A DNA stretch of 64,000 nt from a virus. This document shows positions 13,938 to 22,759 of this stretch, piece after piece. Both the position numbers and the translations under genes were made by a program. Under the pieces are notes generated by a model. That model did not search any database and was not told the DNA's origin. It worked only from the letters and a program-made list of their open reading frames with translations. Numbering within the stretch: position 1 is the first letter of the stretch; the number at the start of each line of letters is the position of its first letter. The stretch covers positions 1 through 64,000 of IMG/VR virus record IMGVR_UViG_3300033571_009591, one strand, 5' to 3'.

Positions 13938-15989
13938 TTACTTGTCCTTAAGGTTCTCTGCGATAGACTTTACTTCACATGCGTCCGTAACGCAATAGCT
14001 TTCACCAATTGCATCAGAAGCCAAACCTGCATAGACACCAGAGAAGTCAATCGGGAACAACTTCATTACTCCCTCTTGCTCATACTCTTCTTCAGTAATC
14101 TGCGTGTAAGGCATTTGAGGATATGTAAAGTTTCCTGAAGGTAGGAATGAAACTGTCTTCAACTGTCCGTCATACATATGTAGAACGGTTCCTACATGCT
14201 CGCCTTCTTTCTCGGGGTCAAATGAAACTGTTACTGATACAGAGTTGTCTGACCAATAACGCTGAGCCATCGCAGCAAGTGACATCTTTTCAAAAATAGT
14301 GACATCTTTTTCTGCTCGCTCTGAGTCAGATTTGATTGGGAAGAAAACAACAGAAGTTGTTTCAGGAGATTCAGAAGCTGGTTCAACTCTGTAGTTAGCC
14401 AATTTAAATAATGGAAGCATAGGATCGTTATTTCCAAAACGAATTGCTCGATTGAAATACTTTCCGCCTGGAGTCCAATGAACTCCTGGAGATTCACCTG
14501 CAAGAATTGAAACGGTTCCTGATGGCTTAACGGTTGTAGTTTTAATTGATTCGCGAATACCAAGCCACTCTGAGTAAATGGTGTCGTACTTCTTAATTAC
14601 TGCGTAACCTTCATCCATCCAAACCTTAAGTGTTGGAATACCATTGATATCTGCAAAGTTAGCAACACCTGACATTGAAGTTCCGATGCGTCGGTTACGC
14701 TGCATAATTGCGTTTGTCTCTTCCCAGTGGGTTGGAAGAAGTGTGACAGTCTTTGCGTAGAGATAAGCAAACTTAAGAGTGCGCTTGTAATCATCTAATG
14801 ATTCGTGACGGTTGAGATAAGTTTCAACAAGCGTACACATTTCGTAAGACTCTAGTGACTGCTCAGCGCAAGGGTTATAACCTGCGATGCGCCAATCTTT
14901 ATTATTGATTGGATCTGCAAGTCTTCCGTATTGACGAGAAGTATCCATCCAGATAACTCCTGGCTCACCATTGCGAACAATGCCATCAATAATTCCATCA
15001 AAGTTAGTACCAACAGATACTGCTACAGAGTTATTAGACATCCATGCCCATCCTGGATTCTCTGCATCATATGAATTGCGCTCTGGGAAACGTTCTGCGT
15101 TCTTTAAGTTTAGAAACTCATCATCATTAATATCACCAATAAGAATTTCTGCGCTTCGACGAACATTGCCTGAAACAACGCAACGGCCAATAAGGTTTCC
15201 AATATCTGCAATATCTGTGCGAGTTAGCTTCTGCCCTGCGCGACCTGTAAACATCTTACGAATAACTTCGTGAAGAGTTACAAGTGGGTCTGGACCAGAT
15301 GCTGTTCCGCCAAATGTCGCGATGGGCTCTCCGTATGGACGAATATCTGTGTAATCAAATGTTAAAGACTTTTGTCCTTCTTTAAGAAAAGAGTTAATAA
15401 GTGCAACTGTTGCTTCTTGCCATCCTTCACGAGTATCAGGAATTAAATAAAACTCTTCACCTTGTGGTTCATAAATTGTAAAATCTTTATCTGCGCCAAC
15501 TTGGTCAAAGCCAACACCAACACCAAGCATTGATGCTTCCATAAGAAATGCGAATGGCTTTCCTGGATTGTTTTTAGTCATCTCTGAAGTAGAAACAAAT
15601 GCGCAGTTCTGTAAAGCAGCAGAATTCTTTTGAACATTAACAATCTCTGTACCCATAACCCAGAGTCCGCGTCCTGGCGGTGTCCACTTCAATTGAAAGA
15701 GACGGTCAAAGAATTCTTTTGCAGATGCTTGAGCCTTAACATCAGACCAAGGAAGACGCTGACTTTTTGCGTACTCTTTCTGAAGTGAGTATGTGCCATT
15801 GGTTACGCGCTCGCAAACCTCTGCCCATGTCTCTTTAGTTCCGTCTGGCTTCTTGCGTGAGTATGTGCGAAGGAATGTAATTTCGCCAACAGAGTTACCT
15901 GCTGCATCACGATAACCAAATGGTGCTTTTTTATTTCTGTAACCTTCTACAAAATCTTCGGTCAACTTAAATGAAAAATGGACGGTCAC
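13938..15989 (-). CDS. nrdJ: Adenosylcobalamin-dependent ribonucleoside-triphosphate reductase (class II)
   Basis: 683 residues. LQNCAF, GVGVGFDQVG, NVRRSAEILIG, NPCAEQSLESYEMCTLVETY and the C-terminal CVTDAC pair match class II RNR; its length is close to the 700-740 usual. It makes deoxynucleotides for replication using B12 and works with or without oxygen. The start is GTG 15989 because GAGGGAG lies 7 nt upstream and falls inside the longer TTG-started frame. No intron is seen, although an HNH gene follows. Confidence 0.93.
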   Translation of the reverse strand: MTVHFSFKLTEDFVEGYRNKKAPFGYRDAAGNSVGEITFLRTYSRKKPDGTKETWAEVCERVTNGTYSLQKEYAKSQRLPWSDVKAQASAKEFFDRLFQLKWTPPGRGLWVMGTEIVNVQKNSAALQNCAFVSTSEMTKNNPGKPFAFLMEASMLGVGVGFDQVGADKDFTIYEPQGEEFYLIPDTREGWQEATVALINSFLKEGQKSLTFDYTDIRPYGEPIATFGGTASGPDPLVTLHEVIRKMFTGRAGQKLTRTDIADIGNLIGRCVVSGNVRRSAEILIGDINDDEFLNLKNAERFPERNSYDAENPGWAWMSNNSVAVSVGTNFDGIIDGIVRNGEPGVIWMDTSRQYGRLADPINNKDWRIAGYNPCAEQSLESYEMCTLVETYLNRHESLDDYKRTLKFAYLYAKTVTLLPTHWEETNAIMQRNRRIGTSMSGVANFADINGIPTLKVWMDEGYAVIKKYDTIYSEWLGIRESIKTTTVKPSGTVSILAGESPGVHWTPGGKYFNRAIRFGNNDPMLPLFKLANYRVEPASESPETTSVVFFPIKSDSERAEKDVTIFEKMSLAAMAQRYWSDNSVSVTVSFDPEKEGEHVGTVLHMYDGQLKTVSFLPSGNFTYPQMPYTQITEEEYEQEGVMKLFPIDFSGVYAGLASDAIGESYCVTDACEVKSIAENLKDK

Positions 15990-16074
15990 AGAGTTCTCCC
16001 TCAATGCTAAAAATGATTTACGAATATTTTTTTCGTCTATGGTGTTCGACCCTAGACAGAAATTTTACTACTAT

Positions 16075-16299
16075 TTAGAACAGTGGAGGCTGAGTATCGT
16101 GGTTATTTTCATACGGGTCAAATCCTAAAACAATAGAATTTGCTAACTCTAAACCACTAACAAAATGAGTATTAACACCCCTGCTGCTTGCAGTCTCTAT
16201 GTTTTTTGTAATCAGTGTTGAAAGTTTATGTCTCATCTCATATTCAATTTCTTCTTTATGAGTTGAGAAATTGCTCCAATTTGTCATTGCATCACTCAT
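16075..16299 (-). CDS. Hypothetical protein
   Basis: 74 residues, no recognised domain; soluble, mixed charge, ends DTQPPLF. The ATG overlaps the stop of the DUF4406 gene. It lies upstream of the RNR gene, so perhaps in a nucleotide-metabolism unit. 15990-16074 probably carries the RNR promoter but no clear boxes were found. Confidence 0.6.
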   Translation of the reverse strand: MSDAMTNWSNFSTHKEEIEYEMRHKLSTLITKNIETASSRGVNTHFVSGLELANSIVLGFDPYENNHDTQPPLF

Positions 16300-16621
16300 G
16301 TTCAACCAACTTTCTTGCTAGTTTAATTGTAAAGTCATTGTAACTCTCTACTGGTACTCCAATTGCTTTAGCAACCTCAACCTCTAGTCGAGCCCCAGAT
16401 GACTCTTCCCAACCATCTAGGGTCACGACCAAAGTTGCTTTAAGTACAGCAGTGATATCTTCACGCATATAAGTTTCTTTTAAAAGTGTTTGGTCTCCAT
16501 CAAAACACTCTGACGGATCAAAAACTTCTAAACCTTGTGTACGAAGAACATCTGCAGCTTTTCTAAAAGCAGGATAATTAAAATCAGGATAGCCAGTCAT
16601 TGGCCCTGACAAATAAATCAT
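16292..16621 (-). CDS. DUF4406 / nucleoside 2-deoxyribosyltransferase-like protein
   Basis: 109 residues. MIYLSGPMTGYPDFNYPAFR, REDITAVLKATLVVTLDGWE and SSGARLEVEVAKAIGVPV fit DUF4406, a fold related to nucleoside 2-deoxyribosyltransferases (the E and D residues kept). It may process or salvage nucleotides next to RNR. Confidence 0.85.
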   Translation of the reverse strand: MIYLSGPMTGYPDFNYPAFRKAADVLRTQGLEVFDPSECFDGDQTLLKETYMREDITAVLKATLVVTLDGWEESSGARLEVEVAKAIGVPVESYNDFTIKLARKLVEHE

Positions 16622-16628
16622 CTACTAA

Positions 16629-17486
16629 CTATTTAGCCTTAGTAATTGCAGCCCAAGTCTTTGGGCCAATAACTCCATCAGCAGCGCCTAGCTTTGGGTG
16701 AGCCTTCTGGAAAGCAATAACTGCTTTTAGAGTGGCATCTCCATAAACACCATCTGCTTCTAGTTTAAGAGCAGTTTGTAGTTTCTTAACATCAGCACCC
16801 TTAGAACCTTTCTTCAACGGTGTGAAAGCCTTAGGGGCTGTGGTTGTGGTAGTTGGTGCTACGGCTGTTGAAACTTTTGTAGTTGTCGTTGTTGCTGGCT
16901 TCTTAGGTGCTGCAACTTTTTTAGCAGGTGCATCAGATGAACCAACCTTTGAGAGTAGTGGAAGGTCTTCTTCTCCAACATAAACTGGGCGACCCCAGCC
17001 AACTACTGCGTTAACAAGTTTTAACTTATTGTCTTTTACATATGCGCGAGTTTTCTCTACGCACATTCCGCCATTGCGCTGGTCTCCCTTTGCAGTGCCA
17101 GATGTGTTTCCTTCAATAACTTGGATGGTTCCGTTTCCGTTGTTCTTGATACAGATACCAACATGAGAAATTCTATTGACGCCATCATCTGGGAAATCAA
17201 AATAAATCCAGTCTCCAGCAGTTGGGTCATCATTACGGGCATCTGCCCATCTTTTATTTTTTTTAAACCAATCAGATGCTGCAATTGTTGATGCAGACTT
17301 TGGATACTTCTTTGGGTCTAGACCTGCTGTAAATGCTGACCAAGAAACAAATGACTGACACCATGGGAGAAAGTTTGCACCAGTCCACTTGCCATATTTT
17401 GTTTCATTATCTTTTGGACCTTCAATGGTTCCAACTTCTGCTTTAGCAACCTCGATGATTCGGGCTACTGTTCCTTTGTCTGTCAT
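16629..17486 (-). CDS. Endolysin: CHAP domain plus peptidoglycan-binding domain
   Basis: 285 residues. CHAP amidase/endopeptidase with Cys43 (PWCQSFVSW) and His108 (RISHVGIC); a Thr/Pro/Ala linker at about 165-215; then a PG_binding_1 domain (GSKGADVKKLQTAL, DGVYGDATLKAVIAFQ, DGVIGPKTW). It cuts host cell wall at lysis. No holin is adjacent; a second lysis cassette lies at 44.9-46.4 kb. Confidence 0.93.
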   Translation of the reverse strand: MTDKGTVARIIEVAKAEVGTIEGPKDNETKYGKWTGANFLPWCQSFVSWSAFTAGLDPKKYPKSASTIAASDWFKKNKRWADARNDDPTAGDWIYFDFPDDGVNRISHVGICIKNNGNGTIQVIEGNTSGTAKGDQRNGGMCVEKTRAYVKDNKLKLVNAVVGWGRPVYVGEEDLPLLSKVGSSDAPAKKVAAPKKPATTTTTKVSTAVAPTTTTTAPKAFTPLKKGSKGADVKKLQTALKLEADGVYGDATLKAVIAFQKAHPKLGAADGVIGPKTWAAITKAK

Positions 17487-17497
17487 CTTTTTCCTCT

Positions 17498-17779
17498 CTA
17501 TAGTTCAGTAATCATATTGTATGAGTTGTGGGGGATCTCTACTAATAAATCTTCGTGTTCACATGTTGGGACACATTCACTGCAACCAATTCTGGAGAAG
17601 GCTGCGTCTGGGTAGTCAAGGTTGAGGTAGAGGGCGCCTTCTAATTCTGTGGAGTCTGGGAGTTTGAGAAAGTCAACTTTTTCAAGCCAATCCCTTACAT
17701 CTCCAATAGTGATGCCTTCACCATCTGGCGCCTTACAGAAAAGAAAGATGGTGTTGATAGAGGTGATGTTAGAGGACAT
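17498..17779 (-). CDS. Hypothetical protein with Cys cluster
   Basis: 93 residues from ATG 17779, chosen for GGGGAGGAAG just upstream. It ends with CSECVPTCEHEDL, a possible metal site. It overlaps the upstream gene by 11 nt. Family not recognised. Confidence 0.65.
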   Translation of the reverse strand: MSSNITSINTIFLFCKAPDGEGITIGDVRDWLEKVDFLKLPDSTELEGALYLNLDYPDAAFSRIGCSECVPTCEHEDLLVEIPHNSYNMITEL

Positions 17780-17972
17780 CTGCTTCCTCCCCTGTTGTGA
17801 CATAGCCTGATGGAAAACTGGCTGCGTAGAACGCTAGGCAGTCTGTGGCGTGGAAGAATTTAACGGTCTTGTTCCAAGACAAGATGAGGACATTTCTGGA
17901 CTCTTCAACCCTAGCCCTAAGGTGTGTCGGACAACCCTCGTAATCGCAAGTAAGAGTTGTGTTAAATGTCAT
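17769..17972 (-). CDS. Hypothetical zinc-knuckle protein
   Basis: 67 residues. CDYEGCPTHLRARVEESRNV and FHATDCLAFY suggest a small treble-clef-like domain. It is the first gene of the leftward unit reading out of the 18-kb control region. Confidence 0.6.
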   Translation of the reverse strand: MTFNTTLTCDYEGCPTHLRARVEESRNVLILSWNKTVKFFHATDCLAFYAASFPSGYVTTGEEADVL

Positions 17973-18442
17973 GGCTGTAATTATAGGTTTAAGACGGCTA
18001 AGTTAGACGACAACACGCCGAGCGTGAGAGGGATTGGAGGAGGGGGAGGGAGATTTGTCGACAATTTTATAGGAAAAAGAGGGCTAAATGGGGTATGGAT
18101 TTACTTGAATAGTTGTGTTAAAGTAGTGTAGTGTTAGGGGCTTTTTTAGGAATCTAGTTGCTGTATACAGCATCAGTCTAGGAAGTCAAATGTAGAAGGT
18201 TACGGAGAGGTTTTGTTGATTGTTGATGGACTTTTTGGTGACCGTACAACTATTTTTGAATTACTTAATTACTTAATTACTTACTATTTAGTTAGACAGT
18301 TTGGATGAAATCCTATTACGCGTAAGGGAAAAATAGTGGTGAATTCAGTAATTAAGTAATAGTGATAGAATAGTGAATACTGAATAGTGATAGAGTAGTT
18401 CTTATAAGGATTTAAAAATAGATAGGGAAGGGTGTAAAGTTT
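17973..18442. promoter_or_regulatory. Divergent control region I
   Basis: 470 bp without a gene between leftward and rightward units. It holds a perfect 14-bp palindrome TGCTGTATACAGCA (18159-18172) flanked by CTAG, three tandem ATTACTTA units (about 18256-18282), their inverse AGTAATTAAGTAAT (about 18346-18360), and direct repeats of GAATAGTGATAGA (18365-18400). It is probably an operator/promoter region; a replication origin is possible. Confidence 0.55.
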
Positions 18443-18721
18443 ATGAATACAGAGATTGAAAGGGAAGAAGAGATGACGGATAGACCAGAGTTAGAAGTTG
18501 TTAGAGCGGAAATTTCTTTACCAGAGATTCCAAGTGACTTAGTTATTTCTTTGATTCAAGAAGCTGCAACGGCACTAATGCAACGATGGTTTCCTAATCG
18601 ACTTCCTACTGGAGAAGATTTTGAAAGATGGACAGAGATTGCTTTGGCAGATGCTAGCGCTGTGATTGCTCACTTTATGGAGAGAGGAATTATTGTAGAG
18701 GCAGAATTCCATGACCGTTGA
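18443..18721 (+). CDS. Hypothetical protein
   Basis: 92 residues; a predicted helical body (LVISLIQEAATALMQRWFPN). An internal ATG at residue 11 has a better purine-rich site (AGGGAAGAAG). First rightward gene after control region I; overlaps the next gene by 11 nt. Function unknown. Confidence 0.65.
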   Translation: MNTEIEREEEMTDRPELEVVRAEISLPEIPSDLVISLIQEAATALMQRWFPNRLPTGEDFERWTEIALADASAVIAHFMERGIIVEAEFHDR

Positions 18722-18932
18722 GATATGGATGGTTCCTGTTATTGCGGTTTTAATTTATCTAATTGCCTTTAGTGGTTCCTTCTCTGCCTTTAGTTTCCTG
18801 AGATGGAGAGAGCGCAGATTCAAACAACGGATGTTAGAAGAGTTCATGATGACACTTCAAGACAAGATTCAGACTGAAGAAGATTTTAATTCTATTATAA
18901 ACAAGTTAAGAAAGGACTACGGAGATGAGTGA
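18711..18932 (+). CDS. Membrane-anchored helical protein
   Basis: 73 residues: one membrane helix (about 5-27) then a basic, coiled-coil-like cytoplasmic tail. Overlaps both neighbours by 8-11 nt, so it is translated as part of the unit. Confidence 0.65.
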   Translation: MTVEIWMVPVIAVLIYLIAFSGSFSAFSFLRWRERRFKQRMLEEFMMTLQDKIQTEEDFNSIINKLRKDYGDE

Positions 18933-19401
18933 CTTCAACGAAGAGTCTATAAAGAACTTAGCCAAAACTGGAATTTCTTTAGAGGAGATTCAAAAGATTT
19001 CTGAGATTCTTAAAACTACAAGAACTAAAGATAATCGAGTTTGTGTTTGTGGCCATACCATGTCTAAACACAATCGGGCTGAGAATGGGATTATTACCTG
19101 TCGTCCTTCTGCTCTTTCCTGTAGCTGTAAGAGAATGCATCCTGTCCTAAAGTCAGACAATATCCGTCCATTTATGAGGAAGACTTCAGGACACAGAATG
19201 GAGCATGCCTTGATGTTGGGTATTGCCAAGTGTATTGAGATCGGGGCAACCTTTGAATGGTTGGAAGATCCACTATCTTGTGAGAGATGTAAGAAGGAGA
19301 CAACTGTGTTTCCAGTCTGCCTAACAAGTCAAGGTTTTAAAGCACCTGACTCAATGGGCTATGACTACTTACTATGTAATGATTGCTTTGGAGAAGTCTA
19401 A
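18925..19401 (+). CDS. Zinc-binding hypothetical protein
   Basis: 158 residues with three Cys/His groups: CVCGHTMSKH...CRP...CSC, CERCKK and CNDC. Multiple zinc sites suggest nucleic-acid or protein binding. Its stop overlaps the next start (TAATG). Confidence 0.7.
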   Translation: MSDFNEESIKNLAKTGISLEEIQKISEILKTTRTKDNRVCVCGHTMSKHNRAENGIITCRPSALSCSCKRMHPVLKSDNIRPFMRKTSGHRMEHALMLGIAKCIEIGATFEWLEDPLSCERCKKETTVFPVCLTSQGFKAPDSMGYDYLLCNDCFGEV

Positions 19402-19724
19402 TGAATAAAGATGTTCGCTCTATAATAGTTTCATACCTTGAAGGAATGATGATGGATGGCTCTATTAAACCCGAGGCTGTTCCACCTTTGACAAGATTCT
19501 TAGATGAAGTAACTAGCGGAATTAATGAAGAACTTATTGAAGAGTTAGTTAAAAAGATTAAAGACTGGGAAGACACAATGGGTGAAGATGACAGATCTCT
19601 CTACACCTTAGGGATTCGACAAGCTGTTGATGTTCTTCGTGGCGATTCACCTGCCCATGCTAAGGAATACAAACCTCTAGATGAAGAAGACTTCCGACCT
19701 AAAGAAGAAACAAAAGACTTCTAA
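19401..19724 (+). CDS. Hypothetical helical acidic protein
   Basis: 107 residues from ATG 19401 (TAATG overlap, GGAGAAG upstream). Acidic, helical; no known domain. Last gene of the 18.4-19.7 kb unit. Confidence 0.65.
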   Translation: MNKDVRSIIVSYLEGMMMDGSIKPEAVPPLTRFLDEVTSGINEELIEELVKKIKDWEDTMGEDDRSLYTLGIRQAVDVLRGDSPAHAKEYKPLDEEDFRPKEETKDF

Positions 19725-19958
19725 CTATCATAGTTTTATAGGATTGCAAAAGCAGTTTCATTATTACTTTTTTTAAAATTTTATTGTATCTCTGATTAGA
19801 GATTAAACCCTTATTTCACGCTGGTTTCATTGTTACAGGCCACCTTGTTGTTTATAAAAGGTGCGCGAAATTCAGACCGTATTCAAAAATTCGTCGCCAT
19901 CATATAGCTCTATATTTGGTACCAGTAGACATCCCTTCCAAGTCTACCAAGGAGACCA
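19725..19958 (+). promoter_or_regulatory. Intergenic region with two short hairpins
   Basis: 234 bp with no gene. ATCTCT-gatt-AGAGAT and CACCTT-N10-AAGGTG are short hairpins; the first follows a T-rich stretch and may end the upstream unit. AAGGAG precedes the next ATG. The promoter for 19959 is not clear. Confidence 0.35.
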
Positions 19959-20246
19959 ATGAATAAAGCAATGATTGAGTCCTACCTACGAAACCTTCTA
20001 GGTCAAGTAGTTGGGTCAGCGGTTGTCGTATCGCAGGCAACGGGTGTTAGCCTCGCAGATTTCGGCCAGAGCGAATACCTTCTAGTAGCCAACGCACTCT
20101 GGGCATCTCTTGTTCCAGTAGTGATCCGCTACGCAAAGAAGTCAGACCCAGCCTTCGGCCTAGTCGCTGAGGTTGCTGTAGCACAAGTGACAAAGAAAGT
20201 CAACACGGCTACAAAGAAGCCAGCGGCAAAAAAGAAGACCAAGTAA
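19959..20246 (+). CDS. Holin-like membrane protein
   Basis: 95 residues. Two hydrophobic segments (about 13-34 and 43-60), the phrase VIRYAKKSDPAFG, and a Lys/Ala/Thr-rich tail resemble small actinophage holins. If right, it would pore the membrane for the endolysin; it is not next to one, so the call is tentative. AAGGAG lies 7 nt before the ATG. Confidence 0.5.
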   Translation: MNKAMIESYLRNLLGQVVGSAVVVSQATGVSLADFGQSEYLLVANALWASLVPVVIRYAKKSDPAFGLVAEVAVAQVTKKVNTATKKPAAKKKTK

Positions 20247-20259
20247 CAACAACTTTGGT

Positions 20260-20312
20260 AAGTCCCCGTCCCAGGTAAAACATATCCAAAATATATCTCT
20301 GGGGCGGGGCTT
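20260..20312 (+). terminator. GC-rich long hairpin
   Basis: AAGTCCCCGTCCCAG pairs imperfectly with CTGGGGCGGGGCTT across a 24-nt AT-rich loop. There is no U-run, so it may be a processing or attenuation structure rather than a simple terminator. Confidence 0.4.
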
Positions 20313-20340
20313 ATCATTCGAAGGGTAGCAAAAAGTAAAA

Positions 20341-21249
20341 ATGTCTGAAACGGTTCCATACGGCGGCAAGGAAGAGGAAGACCCAAGTCTTTCCCTACCT
20401 GACATTTCCATCCCCTATGACTTGCGGCCAGACCTTTCCGACCTCGGAATGATTGAGCATGAGCGCGGCGTCTGTGAAGATACCTACGAAAACCGCGCCG
20501 CTCTCAGAAGAGCACATTTAAATTGGGACCCCGTCTATGATCAGATGGGTGCGCCAACGGGCTTGATAGTGGCACGGTCAGAAGAAGCGATGAAAGAACG
20601 GCGAGTGATGTCGTTGGCGGAAAAGCGTCCGCTTCTCCTGGACCCAACTAGCAACAACTCAGATTATTTAACGGGCCTCGACCTGATGCTTGAAGATTCA
20701 GCGGTGAAGGTAACGCCACCTTGGGTTATCGGCGCGACTAAGGCTTGGCTTGAGGAACAGCGTAACGGCGGCCCGAAGAGTCCACGGCGTGCCCCTGCTA
20801 GTCTACCACACCGTTGTCGAATTGTCAAGACGGACGGTATCCGCTGCATGCTCTGGACATCGGGACGGGTTAAAGATGACGGCTTGTGCCGCGTCCATCT
20901 ACGAACAACTAGACGGCCTGGAGCTGACATCGAGCGAGCGCGAGCGAAGCTGGTTCAGTCCGCCCCATACGCGGTTGATGTTTTGGAAGACATTATGGAG
21001 AACGGCCAGAGCGAACCCGCTCGCCTCAAAGCCGCTACAGAAATCCTTGACCGTGCTGGTGTGAGAGGCGGCGTGGAGATGGACATAGGTGTTGATGTCC
21101 AAGTTCGCTCAGCCGCTGAGATTGTCAACGAAAGATTACAACGGCTTGCCCTAGGAGCAATTCACGCAGCGGCTAGGTTGCCAGATGCCCTAGTTGTTGA
21201 TGCCGACCCTGTAATTGAAGATTCAACTACTACCGAGGAGATAGCATGA
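20341..21249 (+). CDS. Putative small terminase-like / DNA-binding protein
   Basis: 302 residues. Middle: HRCRIVKTDGIRCMLWTSGR...CRVH, a Cys/His cluster. C-terminal third: VLEDIMENGQSEPARLKAAT then EILDRAGVRGG, a phrase common in phage small-terminase-type proteins. Base composition is clearly more G+C-rich than its neighbours, hinting at separate origin. It starts directly at the end of the TAGCAAAAAGTAAAAATG repeat without a Shine-Dalgarno. No large terminase follows, so the role is uncertain. Confidence 0.5.
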   Translation: MSETVPYGGKEEEDPSLSLPDISIPYDLRPDLSDLGMIEHERGVCEDTYENRAALRRAHLNWDPVYDQMGAPTGLIVARSEEAMKERRVMSLAEKRPLLLDPTSNNSDYLTGLDLMLEDSAVKVTPPWVIGATKAWLEEQRNGGPKSPRRAPASLPHRCRIVKTDGIRCMLWTSGRVKDDGLCRVHLRTTRRPGADIERARAKLVQSAPYAVDVLEDIMENGQSEPARLKAATEILDRAGVRGGVEMDIGVDVQVRSAAEIVNERLQRLALGAIHAAARLPDALVVDADPVIEDSTTTEEIA

Positions 21250-21416
21250 CTACGGACAACAATATCCAACTAATGACAGCGGAAGTAGAAAGACTTACCA
21301 ATGCCATCAAACTAAGCAAGAACCGTGAAGAACATATACAACTGACAACGGAAGCAAATGAAGCAGCCTCAATACTGTCAGCGCTTATAGAGCACTCTCA
21401 AATTGGAAAAGAATAA
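21246..21416 (+). CDS. 56-residue helical protein
   Basis: ATGA overlap with the preceding gene. Highly helical, coiled-coil-like (QLMTAEVERLTNAIKLSKN). Unknown function. Confidence 0.55.
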   Translation: MTTDNNIQLMTAEVERLTNAIKLSKNREEHIQLTTEANEAASILSALIEHSQIGKE

Positions 21417-21428
21417 AACAAACGCCAA

Positions 21429-21524
21429 ATGAAAAAAGAACTAAAGGATTGTTTCTGGTGCGGCGAGACTTATGGAGCCGACACAAAGAACTGTCCCAAC
21501 TGCGCAACAAAGACGGACAGCTGA
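21429..21524 (+). CDS. 31-residue zinc-ribbon microprotein
   Basis: CFWCG...CPNC: two CxxC knuckles 15 residues apart in a 31-residue peptide. It lies 12 nt after the previous stop. Small but the motif is convincing. Confidence 0.55.
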   Translation: MKKELKDCFWCGETYGADTKNCPNCATKTDS

Positions 21525-22253
21525 GCTAGCGGCCAGAGTTCCTGAGTTGTTTCTAGTTGAACGGGCATCACAGCTTTCTGCAGTAGATTATTGTTCATAA
21601 TGTATTACGGTTAGTACAACCTTAGAATTAACCCTATACACAACGGCCTGCCTAATGGACGCCTGATTTGCATCAACGGCCTGACGGATGTACTCTGCGA
21701 TTCTTGCTAGATGACGGTCAACATAGAGGTTTCTGGGTTAATGATTTTCCCTTGTGATCTATGAAGGACGGTCATCACGGAGTTCTAGGTCGGAACCGCC
21801 ACTTTCTCTCCTAGTCGTACCTGCCGTCATCTAGCTCCTTTTAAAATTAACGGCGTGCCCAGAGCTCAGCGGCCCGCCCACATCCAAACAACTTCTTGAA
21901 GCCGACAGCGATCCACTGGAGGTGGGACGCCAGGTATCACTTCCAAACAACTTCTTTTAAAACGGTAGCTACCGCAGCTGATTTAGCAAAAAGTAAAAAC
22001 GGCTTGCAGCTGTAAGCGGCCCGCCAGGAACCGCGAGTTGTTTGTAGTTTCATATGGCGGCCAGACAAACCTCCGCCTACACCTCCTCCACCTCCACCTG
22101 CAACAAAAAATTTAACGGCGTGCTAGACTCCGCTTTGCGACTTCAGTCGCAAAGTGAACTACAGACAACTTAACAACTTTGGATAGCGGCCTGGTAGCTG
22201 CACGGTTGCAAAAAGTAAAAGCGGCCTGGTAGAAGCGCCCGATATATAACGGT
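21525..22253. other. Repeat-rich non-coding island
   Basis: About 730 bp without a convincing gene and richer in G+C than the surroundings. It holds many AACGGC/CGGCCTG words, the dyad set GATGACGG / GACGGTCATC / CCGTCATC (21710-21830), a perfect 10-bp hairpin (22133-22154), one AGCAAAAAGTAAAAA (21985), one variant (22207) and four AACAACTT-type repeats. A 39-residue ORF at 22053 is doubtful. Confidence 0.6.
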
Positions 22254-22295
22254 GTGTCTTCGTTGACAGTAAGCCAACGGTGCCTTAAAGTAGTG

Positions 22296-22517
22296 GGCAT
22301 GCTAGTGGAGTTGTATGTACTCAGCCGTGTAGTCAAAGCCAGGAAAGCGCGACAAGCATTAGCGGATGCTGAAGAGTACGAAGACGATGACGGATATCGC
22401 TATCCTGCCTACTTCCACTGTCGACGGTGTAAGAACCAGATGGACAAGATGCGCATCGAAGAACAACTTCAGGGATGGAAGAGGACTGGTGACGGTGGAG
22501 AAGAAATTCTCGATTGA
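22296..22517 (+). CDS. Hypothetical protein with CxxC
   Basis: 73 residues if begun at ATG 22296 (a GTG at 22254 is possible). Hydrophobic N-terminal 12, basic middle, then CRRC in a Tyr-rich stretch. Overlaps the next gene by 29 nt. Start and function uncertain. Confidence 0.5.
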   Translation, partial: GMLVELYVLSRVVKARKARQALADAEEYEDDDGYRYPAYFHCRRCKNQMDKMRIEEQLQGWKRTGDGGEEILD

Positions 22518-22692
22518 TGCAAGAGGAGTCCCATCGCCGGTCTGCCCCAATTGCGGATGCATGCTCTTAAGAATTACAGTTCAGTTCGAATTAGATAATT
22601 ATGAAATTTCTGGATACCTATTAGATGACGCTGAGTGTTCGTCATGCGGATGCCTCATTACCGCCCCCACTCCCATCGACCACATTAGTTAG
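22489..22692 (+). CDS. Zinc-ribbon protein (GTG start)
   Basis: 67 residues with CPNCGC and CSSCGC about 35 apart, a zinc ribbon. GTG 22489 is chosen because AGAGG lies 5 nt upstream; upstream in-frame ATGs at 22366 would overlap the previous gene more. Confidence 0.6.
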   Translation: MTVEKKFSIDARGVPSPVCPNCGCMLLRITVQFELDNYEISGYLLDDAECSSCGCLITAPTPIDHIS

Positions 22693-22697
22693 TTAAC

Positions 22698-22726
22698 TTG
22701 ACAACACGTCAATGGTGTACTAGTAT
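22698..22726 (+). promoter_or_regulatory. Promoter
   Basis: TTGACA, 17 bp, TAGTAT; drives the gene at 22760. Confidence 0.8.
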
Positions 22727-22759
22727 GTATACATACCAATAGGACTAGAAGGGGATCAG

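Noticed and set aside
14231-14794. Extra minus-strand ORFs within the RNR gene
   Set aside because: Out-of-frame shadows of the intact RNR reading frame.
18159-18172. LexA/SOS box at TGCTGTATACAGCA
   Set aside because: The CTG and CAG arms are too close for the usual CTG-N10-CAG or the actinobacterial GAAC-N4-GTTC pattern.
22053-22172. 39-residue ORF rich in Ser/Thr
   Set aside because: No ribosome site or promoter, lies in the repeat-rich island and includes the perfect hairpin.
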